NCBI RefSeq assembly: GCF_031882575.1
Contig: NZ_CP134772.1
Location: 1,011,001-1,075,000 of the forward strand
Source of the DNA: Pseudomonas sp. VD-NE ins
GTDB taxonomy: Bacteria > Pseudomonadota > Gammaproteobacteria > Pseudomonadales > Pseudomonadaceae
DNA length: 64,000 nt
Reading direction: 5' to 3'
A program made the position numbers and the translations under genes. The notes beneath the pieces are model-generated. The model saw only the letters and a list, made by a program, of their open reading frames with translations. It did no database searches and was not told the origin of the DNA. Positions 1 through 9,229 of the stretch are shown here, piece after piece; the stretch's first letter is position 1; the number at the start of each line of letters is the position of its first letter.

Positions 1-2
1 CC

Positions 3-1349
3 ATCGGTGACTACGCCAAGGCTGATCTGACCCAGGTTCACGCCGCCATCGACGCCGCCCGCGCAGCATTCCCGGCGTATTCGACTTCGGGTATTCAGGC
101 CCGTCACGATTCGCTGGATAAAGTCGGTACGGAAATTCTCGCTCGTCGCGAAGAGCTCGGCACCCTGCTGGCCCGGGAAGAGGGCAAGACCCTGCCCGAA
201 GCCATCGGCGAAGTGACCCGCGCCGGTAACATTTTCAAGTTCTTCGCCGGCGAATGCCTGCGCTTGTCCGGCGACTACGTGCCGTCGGTGCGCCCGGGCG
301 TCAACGTTGAAGTGACTCGCGAAGCACTGGGTGTGGTCGGTCTGATCACCCCGTGGAACTTCCCGATCGCCATTCCTGCATGGAAAATCGCCCCGGCGCT
401 GGCCTACGGCAACTGCGTGGTGTTGAAGCCGGCCGATCTGGTGCCGGGCTGCGCGTGGGCACTGGCGGAAATCATCTCCCGCGCAGGCTTCCCGGCCGGC
501 GTGTTCAACCTGGTGATGGGCAGCGGTCGCGTGGTTGGCGATGCGCTGGTGCAGAGCCCGAAAGTCGACGGCATCAGCTTCACCGGTTCGGTCGGTGTGG
601 GTCGGCAGATCGCGGTCAACTGCGTGTCGCGCCAGGCCAAGGTTCAGCTGGAAATGGGCGGCAAGAACCCGCAGATCATTCTCGACGACGCCGACCTCAA
701 GCAAGCGGTCGAGCTGTCGGTGCAGAGCGCGTTCTACTCCACCGGTCAGCGTTGCACCGCGTCGAGCCGTTTGATCGTCACCGCCGGGATTCATGACAAG
801 TTCGTTGAAGCCATGGCCGAGCGCATGAAGTCGATCAAGGTCGGCCACGCACTGAAATCCGGCACCGACATCGGTCCAGTGGTTTCCCAGGCGCAGCTTG
901 AACAGGACATGAAGTACATCGATATCGGCCAGTCCGAAGGTGCGCGTCTGGTCAGCGGCGGAGGCTTGGTGACCTGCGACACCGAGGGTTACTTCCTCGC
1001 GCCAACCCTGTTTGCCGACAGTGAAGCGTCGATGCGCATCAGCCGCGAAGAGATCTTCGGCCCGGTGGCCAACATCGTTCGCGTGGCTGACTACGACGCA
1101 GCGCTGGCGATGGCCAACGACACCGAGTTCGGGCTGTCGGCGGGTATTGCAACCACCTCGTTGAAGTACGCCAACCACTTCAAGCGTCACTCGCAGGCCG
1201 GGATGGTGATGGTCAACCTGCCGACCGCTGGCGTGGATTACCACGTTCCGTTCGGTGGCCGTAAGGGTTCATCCTATGGATCACGTGAGCAAGGCCGCTA
1301 TGCGCAAGAGTTTTACACGGTCGTGAAGACCAGCTACATCGGTTCCTGA
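3..1349 (+). CDS. 2,5-dioxovalerate (alpha-ketoglutaric semialdehyde) dehydrogenase, 5'-partial
   Basis: NAD(P)-dependent aldehyde dehydrogenase. The likely reaction is oxidation of 2,5-dioxovalerate to 2-oxoglutarate, the last step of hexarate breakdown. The frame is open from the window edge, so the start lies upstream; 448 residues are visible against about 480 for the family, so roughly 30 N-terminal residues are missing. Visible family motifs are the Rossmann-type segment TGSVGVGRQIA, the general base in LEMGGKNPQ (visible residue about 217) and the catalytic cysteine in GQRCTASSR (about 251). The substrate is inferred mainly from context: a hexarate MFS transporter and galactarate dehydratase follow on the same strand. 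ALDH family membership is certain; the exact substrate is less so. Confidence 0.85.
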   Translation: MGDYAKADLTQVHAAIDAARAAFPAYSTSGIQARHDSLDKVGTEILARREELGTLLAREEGKTLPEAIGEVTRAGNIFKFFAGECLRLSGDYVPSVRPGVNVEVTREALGVVGLITPWNFPIAIPAWKIAPALAYGNCVVLKPADLVPGCAWALAEIISRAGFPAGVFNLVMGSGRVVGDALVQSPKVDGISFTGSVGVGRQIAVNCVSRQAKVQLEMGGKNPQIILDDADLKQAVELSVQSAFYSTGQRCTASSRLIVTAGIHDKFVEAMAERMKSIKVGHALKSGTDIGPVVSQAQLEQDMKYIDIGQSEGARLVSGGGLVTCDTEGYFLAPTLFADSEASMRISREEIFGPVANIVRVADYDAALAMANDTEFGLSAGIATTSLKYANHFKRHSQAGMVMVNLPTAGVDYHVPFGGRKGSSYGSREQGRYAQEFYTVVKTSYIGS

Positions 1350-1360
1350 TAAGGCAATAC

Positions 1361-1395
1361 CCCTGTAGGAGCAGCCTGCGGCAGCTCCTACAGGG
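1361..1395. repeat. REP-class hairpin (GTAGGAGC type)
   Basis: A 12-bp perfect stem (CCCTGTAGGAGC and its complement) encloses an 11-base loop rich in GC. The arm sequence GTAGGAGC is the same as in the REPINs at 20061, 28533, 49057, 52206 and 56853. It sits 11 bases after the dehydrogenase stop. There is no T tract, so I read it as a solo REP rather than an intrinsic terminator. Confidence 0.7.
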
Positions 1396-1458
1396 AATAC
1401 ATGCAAGACCAAAGAAGATTCACCCGCGCATAAAAATAATCAGTGGGAGTACATCTAC

Positions 1459-2823
1459 ATGCAATCGTCCAAGCCGACTCACGTCCGCTATTTGATCCTG
1501 CTCATGCTGTTTCTGGTGACCACGATCAACTACGCCGACCGCGCCACGATCGCCATCGCCGGCTCCAGCCTGCAAAAAGATCTGGGCATCGACGCAGTCA
1601 CCCTCGGCTACATCTTCTCCGCATTCGGTTGGGCCTACGTGGCCGGGCAAATTCCCGGTGGCTGGCTGCTCGATCGCTTCGGCTCGAAAAAAGTCTATGC
1701 GCTGAGCATTTTCACCTGGTCGCTGTTCACCGTGCTGCAAGGCTTTGTCGGTGAATTCGGTATGTCCACGGCGATCGTCGCGCTGTTCATGCTGCGCTTC
1801 CTGGTCGGTCTGGCTGAAGCGCCTTCCTTCCCCGGCAACGCGCGCATCGTCGCCGCTTGGTTCCCGACCGCTGAACGCGGCACCGCTTCGGCGATCTTCA
1901 ACTCGGCGCAATACTTTGCCACCGTGTTGTTCGCACCGCTGATGGGCTGGATCGTGTACTCCTTCGGTTGGGAACACGTGTTCATTGTCATGGGCGTGTT
2001 CGGCATCGTCTTCTCGGGCATCTGGCTGAAGGTTATCCACAGCCCGCGCCAACACCCGCTGGCCAACGAAGCCGAAGTGCAGTTCATTGCCGACAACGGC
2101 GGCATGGTCGACATGGACGTCAAGCAAGGCAAAAAGGCTGATGGCCCGAAATGGGATTACATCCGCCAGTTGCTGACCAACCGCATGATGCTTGGCGTGT
2201 ATCTGGGTCAATACTGCATCAACGGCATCACCTATTTCTTTCTGACCTGGTTCCCGGTGTACCTGGTGCAAGAGCGTGGCATGACCATTCTCAAGGCCGG
2301 TTTCATCGCCTCGTTGCCGGCAATCTGCGGCTTCATCGGCGGCGTGCTCGGCGGGGTGATTTCCGATTACCTGCTGCGCAAGGGCCACTCGCTGACCTTC
2401 GCTCGTAAAGCACCGATCATCGCTGGCCTGCTGGTTTCCAGCAGTATCGTGGCCTGCAACTATGTCGATGTGGAGTGGATGGTGGTTGGCTTCATGGCTC
2501 TGGCCTTCTTCGGCAAAGGCGTTGGCGCACTGGGCTGGGCGGTGGTTTCCGACACCTCGCCAAAACAGATCGCCGGTCTGAGCGGTGGCCTGTTCAACAC
2601 CTTCGGCAACATCGCTTCGATTACCACGCCGATCGTGATTGGCTACATCATCAGCTCCACCGGTTCGTTCAAGTGGGCGCTGGTGTTTGTCGGTGCCAAC
2701 GCACTGGTGGCGGTGTTCAGCTACCTGGTCATCGTCGGCCCGATCAAACGTGTGGTACTCAAAGAACCGCCAACCAACGGCGGTACTGAAGCCACCGGTA
2801 AATTGTCTCAAGCGCATTCCTGA
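1459..2823 (+). CDS. MFS transporter, hexarate (galactarate/glucarate) permease type
   Basis: A 454-residue major facilitator of the anion:cation symporter type (GudP/GarP-like), in the inner membrane with 12 predicted hydrophobic segments. Visible features include the N-terminal [11 protein letters not shown] segment typical of this family, the loop motif [13 protein letters not shown] (the MFS motif A position) and a central cytoplasmic loop near residues 190-225. The ATG at 1459 has a GGGAG ribosome site about 9 bases upstream. It lies between the dioxovalerate dehydrogenase and garD, only 11 bases before garD, so it probably imports galactarate and/or glucarate. A related sugar acid such as galactonate cannot be excluded. 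Confidence 0.85.
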   Translation: MQSSKPTHVRYLILLMLFLVTTINYADRATIAIAGSSLQKDLGIDAVTLGYIFSAFGWAYVAGQIPGGWLLDRFGSKKVYALSIFTWSLFTVLQGFVGEFGMSTAIVALFMLRFLVGLAEAPSFPGNARIVAAWFPTAERGTASAIFNSAQYFATVLFAPLMGWIVYSFGWEHVFIVMGVFGIVFSGIWLKVIHSPRQHPLANEAEVQFIADNGGMVDMDVKQGKKADGPKWDYIRQLLTNRMMLGVYLGQYCINGITYFFLTWFPVYLVQERGMTILKAGFIASLPAICGFIGGVLGGVISDYLLRKGHSLTFARKAPIIAGLLVSSSIVACNYVDVEWMVVGFMALAFFGKGVGALGWAVVSDTSPKQIAGLSGGLFNTFGNIASITTPIVIGYIISSTGSFKWALVFVGANALVAVFSYLVIVGPIKRVVLKEPPTNGGTEATGKLSQAHS

Positions 2824-2834
2824 GGAGCGGCGTC

Positions 2835-4388
2835 ATGCAGTTGATTGAACATTCCGACTCGCCGCGCCACATCCGCCTGCACGAGCGGGACAATGTGGTG
2901 GTAGTGGTCAACGACCAGGGCGCACCGGCCGGCACTGAATTTGCCGATGGCCTGGTGACGCTGGAATTTGTGCCGCAGAGCCACAAGGTCACCCTTGAAG
3001 ACATTCCCGAGGGCGGCCGGGTGATTCGCTACGGTCAGGTGATTGGCTACGCGTTGCAGCCGATTCGCCGTGGCAGTTGGGTCAAGGAAGATCAACTGCG
3101 CATGCCGACCGCGCCGCCGCTGGACAGCCTCCCGCTGTCCACCGAGGTGCCGGACGCACAGGCACCGCTGGAAGGTTTCACCTTCGAGGGTTATCGCAAC
3201 GCCGACGGCACCGTCGGCACGCGCAATATTCTTGGCATCACCACCACGGTGCAGTGCGTCACCGGCGTGCTTGATCACGCGGTGAAACGCATCAAGGAAG
3301 AACTGCTGCCGAAGTACCCGCATGTCGATGACGTGGTGGCGCTGACTCACAGTTACGGCTGCGGCGTGGCGATTACCGCCACCGACGCCTACATCCCGAT
3401 TCGCACCGTGCGCAATCTGGCGCGTAACCCGAACCTCGGTGGTGAAGCGTTGGTGATCAGTCTGGGCTGCGAGAAATTGCAGGCCGGGCAGGTGATGCAT
3501 GAGGACGATGCGTCGGTGGATCTCAGCGATCCGTGGCTGTATCGCTTGCAGGATTCCAGTCACGGTTTTACCGAGATGATCGAGCAGATCATGGCGCTGG
3601 CCGAAGTCCGACTGAAGAAGCTCGACCAGCGCCGTCGCGAAACCGTGCCGGCATCCGAGCTGATCCTGGGTATGCAGTGCGGCGGCAGCGATGCGTTTTC
3701 CGGGATCACCGCCAACCCGGCGCTGGGCTACGCCTCGGACTTGCTGCTGCGCGCTGGGGCGACGGTGATGTTTTCCGAAGTCACCGAAGTGCGTGATGCG
3801 ATTTATTTGCTGACTTCACGGGCCGAAAGCAAAACCGTTGCCGAGGAATTGGTGCGTGAGATGGACTGGTACGACCGTTACCTGGCCAAGGGTGAAGCGG
3901 ATCGTAGCGCCAATACCACGCCGGGCAACAAGAAGGGCGGGTTGTCGAACATTGTCGAGAAGTCGCTGGGCTCTATCGTCAAATCGGGCAGCAGCGCGAT
4001 CAATGGCGTGCTTGGCCCGGGTGAGCGTTTCAAGCAGAAGGGTTTGATTTTCTGTGCGACGCCGGCGAGTGACTTTGTCTGCGGGACATTGCAGTTGGCG
4101 GCGGGGATGAACCTGCATGTGTTCACTACCGGGCGTGGCACGCCATACGGTTTGGCGATGGCGCCGGTGGTGAAGGTTTCGACGCGTACGGAGCTGGCGC
4201 AGCGTTGGCCGGATCTGATCGACATCGACGCCGGGCGGATTGCTACCGGGCGCGCGACCATCGAGGAATTGGGTTGGGAGTTGTTTCACTACTATCTGGA
4301 TGTTGCCAGCGGCAAACAGCAGACGTGGGCGGAGAAGCACAAGTTGCATAACGACATTACGTTGTTTAACCCGGCGCCGATTACCTGA
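2835..4388 (+). CDS. garD: galactarate dehydratase
   Basis: A UxaA/GarD-family dehydratase of 517 residues, close to the 523 of E. coli GarD. It removes water from galactarate to give 5-keto-4-deoxyglucarate. The N-terminal SAF-type domain (about residues 1-100) is followed by the two-part catalytic region with conserved cysteine segments: [17 protein letters not shown] and [20 protein letters not shown]. The ATG at 2835 follows a GAGGAG ribosome site and lies 11 bases after the transporter, so the two are cotranscribed. The next pathway enzyme, 5-keto-4-deoxyglucarate dehydratase (kdgD), is not in the window and may lie upstream of position 1. Confidence 0.93.
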   Translation: MQLIEHSDSPRHIRLHERDNVVVVVNDQGAPAGTEFADGLVTLEFVPQSHKVTLEDIPEGGRVIRYGQVIGYALQPIRRGSWVKEDQLRMPTAPPLDSLPLSTEVPDAQAPLEGFTFEGYRNADGTVGTRNILGITTTVQCVTGVLDHAVKRIKEELLPKYPHVDDVVALTHSYGCGVAITATDAYIPIRTVRNLARNPNLGGEALVISLGCEKLQAGQVMHEDDASVDLSDPWLYRLQDSSHGFTEMIEQIMALAEVRLKKLDQRRRETVPASELILGMQCGGSDAFSGITANPALGYASDLLLRAGATVMFSEVTEVRDAIYLLTSRAESKTVAEELVREMDWYDRYLAKGEADRSANTTPGNKKGGLSNIVEKSLGSIVKSGSSAINGVLGPGERFKQKGLIFCATPASDFVCGTLQLAAGMNLHVFTTGRGTPYGLAMAPVVKVSTRTELAQRWPDLIDIDAGRIATGRATIEELGWELFHYYLDVASGKQQTWAEKHKLHNDITLFNPAPIT

Positions 4389-4414
4389 TGGTTTTGGGGG
4401 TAGGTCAAAAGCTA

Positions 4415-4732
4415 CCCTCACCCCAGCCCTCTCCCGGAGGGAGAGGGGGCCGACCGAGGTGTCTGGCGCTGTACATCGACCTGAAATACCGAGTTGATTA
4501 TGGATTCAACGAGGTCATTTCAGGTCGATGGATTTCTGCAATATTCCCCGGTCAGTCCCCTCTCCCTCGGGGAGAGGGCTAGGGTGAGGGGCCGACCGGG
4601 TTGTCTTACGCTGGACATCGACCTGACAAATCGGGTCGATTATGGATTCAGCGAGGTCATTTCAGGTCGATGGATTTCTGCAATATTCCCCGGTCAGTCC
4701 CCTCTCCCTCCGGGAGAGGGCTAGGGTGAGGG
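4415..4732. repeat. tandem MITE-like repeat (176-bp unit plus one 142-bp period)
   Basis: This fills most of the 395-base gap between garD and the AEC transporter. One 176-bp unit (4415-4590) is followed by a second copy with a 142-bp period that shares the middle terminal hairpin (end 4732). Each terminus carries CCCTCACCC...CCCTCTCCC or its complement, with a local CCCTCTCCC/GGGAGAGGG hairpin. Each unit also has an inner stem, TCGACCTGAAAT pairing with ATTTCAGGTCGA in the first copy. A third, inverted copy of exactly 176 bp lies at 43909-44084. It has no coding capacity. The unit length recalls the R178 family named in the P. fluorescens SBW25 genome, but I cannot verify identity. Confidence 0.85.
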
Positions 4733-4783
4733 GCTTTTGCTTTATCATTGCCCCCTAACGACGCTCACCCAAGGCTCCCCGGC

Positions 4784-5725
4784 ATGCTGGCAATTTTCCT
4801 CGAAACCCTGAACATCACTGCGCCGGTGTTTGCCATGCTGTTTCTCGGTGTGCTGCTCAAGCGCATCGACTGGATCAACGACAATTTCATCCACACCGCC
4901 TCCTCGCTGGTGTTCAACGTGACCATGCCGGCGCTGCTGTTCCTCGGCATTCTGCATGCCGACCTGCACGCCGCGTTGCAACCGTCCCTGCTGATCTACT
5001 TTTCCCTCGCCACGCTGGTGAGCTTTGCCCTGGCCTGGGGCTGGGCGATTTTCAAATGCCCGCGTGAAGATCGCGGCATCTACACCCAAGGCGCGTTTCG
5101 CGGCAATAACGGCGTGATCGGTCTGGCACTGGCGGCGAGCATGTACGGCGATTACGGGATTTCCCTCGGGGCGATTCTCGCGGCGCTGGTGATCCTGTTT
5201 TACAACACCCTGTCGACCATCGTGCTGGCGGTGTACAGCCCGGTGATCAAGTCCGATCCATGGAGCATCTGTAAAAGCGTGTTCAGCAATCCGTTGATCA
5301 TCAGCGTGATTGCGGCGGCGCCGTTTGCCTATTTCAAAATCGGTTTGCCGGGATGGCTGGAGACCTCCGGGCAGTATCTGGCACAGACCACGTTGCCACT
5401 GGCGCTGATCTGCATCGGCGGCACGTTGTCGCTGGCGGCGCTGCGCAAGAGCGGTAGCATGGCGCTCAGTTCGAGTCTGGTGAAAATGATCGGTTTGCCG
5501 GTGCTGGCAACATTGGGCGCGTGGTTGTGGGGTTTTCGCGGGGCGGAACTGGGGATTCTGTTTTTGTACTTTGGCAGCCCGACGGCGGCGGCAAGTTTTG
5601 TCATGGCCCGGGCGGCGCAGGGTAATCATGAACTGGCGGCGGCGATTATCGTGATGACCACATTGATGGCGGCGATTACCACCAATATCGGAATTTTCAT
5701 TTTGCAGTGGGGTGGGTGGATCTGA
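4784..5725 (+). CDS. AEC (auxin efflux carrier) family transporter
   Basis: A 313-residue integral membrane protein with about ten hydrophobic segments in two halves, as in the AEC/BART transporters. The recognisable parts are the N-terminal VTMPALLFLGIL region, FRGNNGVIGLAL (the conserved helix-break motif) and the C-terminal PTAAASFVMARAAQGN segment. Family members export or import organic acids or amino acids; the substrate here cannot be read from the sequence. I chose the ATG at 4784 (MLAIFLETLN) over a TTG 12 codons upstream because the transmembrane region begins there. It stands alone between two repeat-filled gaps. Confidence 0.85.
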   Translation: MLAIFLETLNITAPVFAMLFLGVLLKRIDWINDNFIHTASSLVFNVTMPALLFLGILHADLHAALQPSLLIYFSLATLVSFALAWGWAIFKCPREDRGIYTQGAFRGNNGVIGLALAASMYGDYGISLGAILAALVILFYNTLSTIVLAVYSPVIKSDPWSICKSVFSNPLIISVIAAAPFAYFKIGLPGWLETSGQYLAQTTLPLALICIGGTLSLAALRKSGSMALSSSLVKMIGLPVLATLGAWLWGFRGAELGILFLYFGSPTAAASFVMARAAQGNHELAAAIIVMTTLMAAITTNIGIFILQWGGWI

Positions 5726-5768
5726 TTTTGATGTTGTGCTGTTGCTCAGGGCCTCTTCGTCGGAACGC

Positions 5769-5838
5769 CGCCCGGAGCAGGCTCGCTCCCACATGTGAAA
5801 TGCAATCCAATGTGGGAGCGAGCCTGCTCGCGAAGGCG
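5769..5838. repeat. REPIN, class GGGAGCGAGCCTGCTCGCGAAGG
   Basis: Two inverted REP arms meet around an 18-base centre: a degenerate left arm with GGAGCAGGCTCGCTCCCA and an intact right arm with TGGGAGCGAGCCTGCTCGCG. The same class occurs at 24588-24675 and 61667-61756. It lies between convergent genes. Confidence 0.8.
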
Positions 5839-5847
5839 TCAGTTCAA

Positions 5848-6228
5848 TCACTCAGGTTTCTGGTAGGTATCGATCACTTCCTGCGCTGCCCGAAACGCAT
5901 CAATCGCCGCCGGCACGCCGGCATACACCGCACAATGCAGCAGCGCCTCACGAATCTCGTCCACCGTGCAGCCATTGTTCAGCGCACCGCGCACATGGCC
6001 TTTCAACTCTTGCGGGCACTTCAACGCGGTCAGCGCGGCAAGGGTGATCAGGCTGCGGGTTTTCAGCGGCAGACCTTCGCGATTCCACACGCCGCCCCAG
6101 GCATGTTCATTGACGAAATCCTGCAGCGGCTGGGTGAACTCGGTGGCGTTGCCCAAGGCGCGATCAACAAATGCATCGCCCATTACCTGGCGGCGGACTT
6201 CAACCCCGGACTTCTTCGATTCGGTCAT
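5848..6228 (-). CDS. carboxymuconolactone decarboxylase family protein
   Basis: A 126-residue single-domain CMD/AhpD-like protein. It resembles PcaC over its whole length (HAWGGVWNREGLP, TRSLITLAALTAL, HVRGALNNGCT, LLHCAVYAGVPAAIDAF). PcaC decarboxylates 4-carboxymuconolactone in the protocatechuate branch of the beta-ketoadipate pathway. No pca gene is nearby, so the role may be a related decarboxylase or oxidative-stress function. The start ATG overlaps the stop of the upstream antiporter in an ATGA, which implies translational coupling. A longer open frame runs on through the antiporter gene, but the coding signal there belongs to the other frame. Confidence 0.8.
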   Translation of the reverse strand: MTESKKSGVEVRRQVMGDAFVDRALGNATEFTQPLQDFVNEHAWGGVWNREGLPLKTRSLITLAALTALKCPQELKGHVRGALNNGCTVDEIREALLHCAVYAGVPAAIDAFRAAQEVIDTYQKPE

Positions 6229-7286
6229 GGCACATCCCTCTTGTGGTGTTGGCGGCGCCAGGCGCGGATCGACGTGAACAGCAAAAACGTCAACAGCGTC
6301 GGCAAGACATAAAACAGCATCAGCCGCTCCAGCCTGCCGGCCAGCGGCATGCCGGTGGTGAACGACACCACGTGCAGTCCGTAGACCAGATACAAACCGA
6401 GCAACAGCAAACCTTCGGCGCGCGTCACGCGGTAGCCGGAATAGAACACCGGCAGGCACAGTGCGGCGACGCCGAGCATCACCGGCAGGTCGAAATCCAG
6501 TGCGTTCGGCGATACCGACAGCGGCGTCGGCGCGATCAATGCGGTCAGGCCGAGCACCCCGAGCAGATTGAACAGGTTGGCGCCGATCACGTTGCCGACG
6601 GCGATATCGCGTTGCCCGCGCAATGCGGCGATCAACGACGTCGCCAGTTCCGGCAGAGAGGTCCCGACAGCGACAACGGTCAGGCCGATGACCCGCTCGG
6701 AAAAGCCTAGATCGGTCGCCACTACAACGGCAGCGTTCAGCAGCAGATGGCCGGCGAACACCAGCATGGTCAGGCCGACCACGATCATCAGCGCACTGCC
6801 GAACCAAGAGGTTTGCGCGGTTTCGGCGTGTTCCGTGTGCGGTCGTGCCGAGTGCTGCGACTGGCGAAACAGCAAGCCGAGATACAAGGCCAGTGCAGCT
6901 AACAGCAGGATGCCGTCGAAGCGACCAAGCTCTTCGTTCCATGCCAATACGAACACCAGCAGACTGGCGCCGATCATCAGCGGAATATCGAGGCGCACCA
7001 ATTGCCGCGAAACGCGCAGAGGAATGATCAGCGCCGACAGGCCAAGGGTGACGAGGATGTTGAAGATGCTGCTGCCGACCACGCTGCCAACCGCGATGTC
7101 GGGGTTGTGCGCCAATGCGGCCTGCAGGCTGACGGCCATTTGTGGCGCACTGCTGCCGAGGGCGACGATGGTCAAGCCGATGATCAGCGGTCGCACATGC
7201 AGGCGTGCTGCCAGGCGCACCGCTGCGCGCACCATCAGTTCGGCGCCGAAGATCAGCAGGCACAGGCCGGCGAGCAGTTCGATCAC
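6225..7286 (-). CDS. calcium/sodium antiporter (CaCA family, YrbG-like)
   Basis: A 353-residue inner-membrane cation exchanger with the two inverted alpha repeats of the family: GSSAPQMAVSLQAAL in the N-terminal half, and VGTSLPELATSLIAAL followed by GNVIGANLFNLLGVLG in the C-terminal half. The acidic residue of the first repeat is replaced by Q (SAPQM instead of the usual PE), whereas the second keeps the E (LPEL). Start: a GTG at 7286 gives MIELLAG; there is no ATG in frame upstream, and CTG/TTG codons up to 25 codons upstream are possible. It lies 46 bases after the RlpA-like gene and overlaps the next gene by 4 bases. The transported ion is inferred from the family. Confidence 0.85.
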   Translation of the reverse strand: MIELLAGLCLLIFGAELMVRAAVRLAARLHVRPLIIGLTIVALGSSAPQMAVSLQAALAHNPDIAVGSVVGSSIFNILVTLGLSALIIPLRVSRQLVRLDIPLMIGASLLVFVLAWNEELGRFDGILLLAALALYLGLLFRQSQHSARPHTEHAETAQTSWFGSALMIVVGLTMLVFAGHLLLNAAVVVATDLGFSERVIGLTVVAVGTSLPELATSLIAALRGQRDIAVGNVIGANLFNLLGVLGLTALIAPTPLSVSPNALDFDLPVMLGVAALCLPVFYSGYRVTRAEGLLLLGLYLVYGLHVVSFTTGMPLAGRLERLMLFYVLPTLLTFLLFTSIRAWRRQHHKRDVP

Positions 7287-7332
7287 GCTGATCAGGGGTA
7301 AGTCGGCTAATCCGAAAATGGTCCGCGCTCCA

Positions 7333-7707
7333 TCAGTCGTCGAGGGCCTGCACGCGAACCCGCGCGGTGCCGCTGCGCAGCATGCCGAGTTGTTCGGCGG
7401 CCTCGCGGGACACGTCGATCAGGCGCCCACGGGTGTGCGGGCCGCGGTCGTTGATGCGAACCACGACAGATTCGTCGTTTTTCAGGTTGGTGACCTTCAC
7501 CCGCGTGCCGAAGGGGAGCTGGCGGTGGGCGGCGGTCAGGGAATTCTGGTTGAACGCTTCGCCACTGGCGGTGCGTTTACCGTGGTGTTTGGCACCGTAA
7601 TAAGAGGCGACGCCGGTCTGGTCGTAACCGTGCGGGTCGATGATATCGGTGCTGGCGCAGCCGGCCAGCAAAGAGAGCAGGGCGCAGGCGCCGAGCAGAC
7701 GTTTCAT
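7333..7707 (-). CDS. small RlpA-like septal ring lipoprotein (DPBB domain)
   Basis: A 124-residue outer-membrane lipoprotein. The signal peptide ends in the lipobox LLAGC at residue 17, and the rest is one double-psi beta-barrel domain with the RlpA signatures GVASYYGAKHHGKRTASGE, LPFGTRVKVTNL and VRINDRGPHTRGRLIDVS. RlpA proteins are lytic transglycosylases that cut naked glycan strands. This one has no C-terminal SPOR domain, so it is a short paralogue rather than the classical septal RlpA. It is first in a possible three-gene unit with the antiporter and the CMD protein. Confidence 0.85.
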   Translation of the reverse strand: MKRLLGACALLSLLAGCASTDIIDPHGYDQTGVASYYGAKHHGKRTASGEAFNQNSLTAAHRQLPFGTRVKVTNLKNDESVVVRINDRGPHTRGRLIDVSREAAEQLGMLRSGTARVRVQALDD

Positions 7708-7723
7708 TCAGATACTCCAAAGT

Positions 7724-7754
7724 GATCGTTCCCACGCAGAGCGTGGGAACGATC
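7724..7754. repeat. 31-bp palindrome, GATCGTTCCCACGC class
   Basis: A perfect inverted repeat (GATCGTTCCCACGC and its complement around a 3-base centre) between gatB and the RlpA-like gene. It is a short form of the repeat at 52285-52398. It has no T tract, so it is probably a dispersed repeat that could also act as a transcript-end hairpin for gatB. Confidence 0.75.
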
Positions 7755-7773
7755 CCCGAGCGCGGGGCCAGAA

Positions 7774-9219
7774 TCAGCCTTCGAGCTTGCTTTTCAGCAG
7801 TTCGTTCACTTGCTGCGGGTTGGCTTTGCCTTTCGACGCTTTCATCGCCTGACCCACAAAGAAGCCGAACATCTTGCCGCGTTTGGCTTCATCCGCCGCA
7901 CGATACTGTTCAACCTGCTCGGCGTTGGCCGCGAGCATTTCGTCCAGCACCGCCGAGATCGCGCCGCTGTCGGTCACTTGCTTCAGGCCGCGTTTTTCGA
8001 TGATCTCGTCTGCGCTGCCTTCGCCGTTGGCCATCGCTTCGAACACCACTTTGGCAATCTTGCCGGAGATGGTGTTGTCCTTGATGCGCTGCAGCATACC
8101 GCCCAACAGCTCAGCGGAAACCGGCGACTCGTCGATGTCCAGGCCTTGCTTGTTGAGCAGGCTGCCCAACTCGACCATCACCCAGTTCGCCGCCAGTTTG
8201 GCGTCGCCGCCGATGGCTGCGACTTTCTCGAAGTAGTCGGCTTGCTCACGGCTGGTGGCCAGCACGTTGGCGTCGTACGCCGACAGACCGAACTGGCTCT
8301 GGAAGCGCTCGCGTTTTTGCGGTGGCAGTTCCGGCAGGGTGGCGCGCACCTCGCCGAGGAACGACTCTTCGATGACCACCGGCAGCAGGTCCGGATCGGG
8401 GAAGTAACGGTAGTCGTTGGCTTCCTCTTTCGAACGCATCGGACGGGTCTCGTCCTTGTTCGGATCGTACAGACGGGTCTGCTGGATGACTTTGCCGCCG
8501 TCTTCGATCAGCTCGATCTGACGCTGGATCTCGGAGTTGATCGCCTTCTCGATGAAACGGAACGAGTTGACGTTCTTGATCTCGCAGCGCGTGCCGAACT
8601 CAACCTGGCCTTTCGGACGGATCGACACGTTGCAGTCGCAACGCAGCGAGCCTTCGGCCATGTTGCCGTCGCAGATGCCCAGATAACGTACCAACGCGTG
8701 GATCGCCTTGACGTAAGCCACGGCTTCCTTGGCGCTGCGCATGTCCGGCTCGGAAACGATTTCCAGCAGCGGCGTGCCGGCACGGTTCAGATCGATGCCG
8801 GTGGCACCGTTGAATTCTTCGTGCAGGCTCTTGCCGGCGTCTTCTTCCAGATGCGCGCGGGTAATGCCGACACGTTTGACGGTGCCGTCTTCCAGCGCGA
8901 TGTCCAGGTGGCCCTTGCCGACGATCGGCAATTCCATCTGGCTGATCTGGTAGCCCTTCGGCAGGTCCGGGTAGAAGTAGTTTTTACGGGCGAACACGTT
9001 GTGCTGACCGATCTCGGCGTCAATCGCCAGACCGAACATCACCGCCATACGCACGGCTTCCTGGTTCAGCACCGGCAATACGCCCGGCATGCCCAGGTCA
9101 ATCAGGCTGGCCTGGGTGTTCGGCTCGGAACCGAATGTGGTGGAACTACCGGAAAAGATTTTCGACCGGGTAGTGAGCTGAGTGTGAATCTCCAGCCCGA
9201 TCACGACTTCCCATTGCAT
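7774..9219 (-). CDS. gatB: Asp-tRNA(Asn)/Glu-tRNA(Gln) amidotransferase subunit B
   Basis: The 481-residue GatB subunit, which binds and phosphorylates the misacylated tRNA and receives ammonia from GatA. The N-terminus [15 protein letters not shown] is the family hallmark. The cradle domain follows with [14 protein letters not shown] and [12 protein letters not shown] (zinc-site cysteines), then the helical domain and the C-terminal YqeY-like tail (about residues 330-481). It lies 10 bases after gatA and is last in the gatCAB operon. Length and motifs are fully normal. Confidence 0.98.
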   Translation of the reverse strand: MQWEVVIGLEIHTQLTTRSKIFSGSSTTFGSEPNTQASLIDLGMPGVLPVLNQEAVRMAVMFGLAIDAEIGQHNVFARKNYFYPDLPKGYQISQMELPIVGKGHLDIALEDGTVKRVGITRAHLEEDAGKSLHEEFNGATGIDLNRAGTPLLEIVSEPDMRSAKEAVAYVKAIHALVRYLGICDGNMAEGSLRCDCNVSIRPKGQVEFGTRCEIKNVNSFRFIEKAINSEIQRQIELIEDGGKVIQQTRLYDPNKDETRPMRSKEEANDYRYFPDPDLLPVVIEESFLGEVRATLPELPPQKRERFQSQFGLSAYDANVLATSREQADYFEKVAAIGGDAKLAANWVMVELGSLLNKQGLDIDESPVSAELLGGMLQRIKDNTISGKIAKVVFEAMANGEGSADEIIEKRGLKQVTDSGAISAVLDEMLAANAEQVEQYRAADEAKRGKMFGFFVGQAMKASKGKANPQQVNELLKSKLEG

Positions 9220-9229
9220 GTGTGTCTCC

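Noticed and set aside
1420..2817. A 465-codon minus-strand open frame opposite the hexarate transporter
   Set aside because: Composition is rich in His, Gln, Arg and Asp without hydrophobic patterning; the plus strand encodes a normal 12-helix MFS protein.
4415..4732. Tandem repeats as a CRISPR array
   Set aside because: The repeat period is 142 bp with palindromic termini, there are only two units, the intervening sequence is itself conserved and there are no cas genes.
5848..6228. Calling the CMD-family gene pcaC
   Set aside because: Similarity is clear, but no other protocatechuate-pathway gene is nearby and close paralogues have other roles.
5848..7263. A 471-codon minus-strand frame joining the CMD protein to upstream sequence, as if a fusion
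   Set aside because: The upstream part is the antiporter gene read in the wrong frame; the CMD protein starts at its own ATG at 6228.
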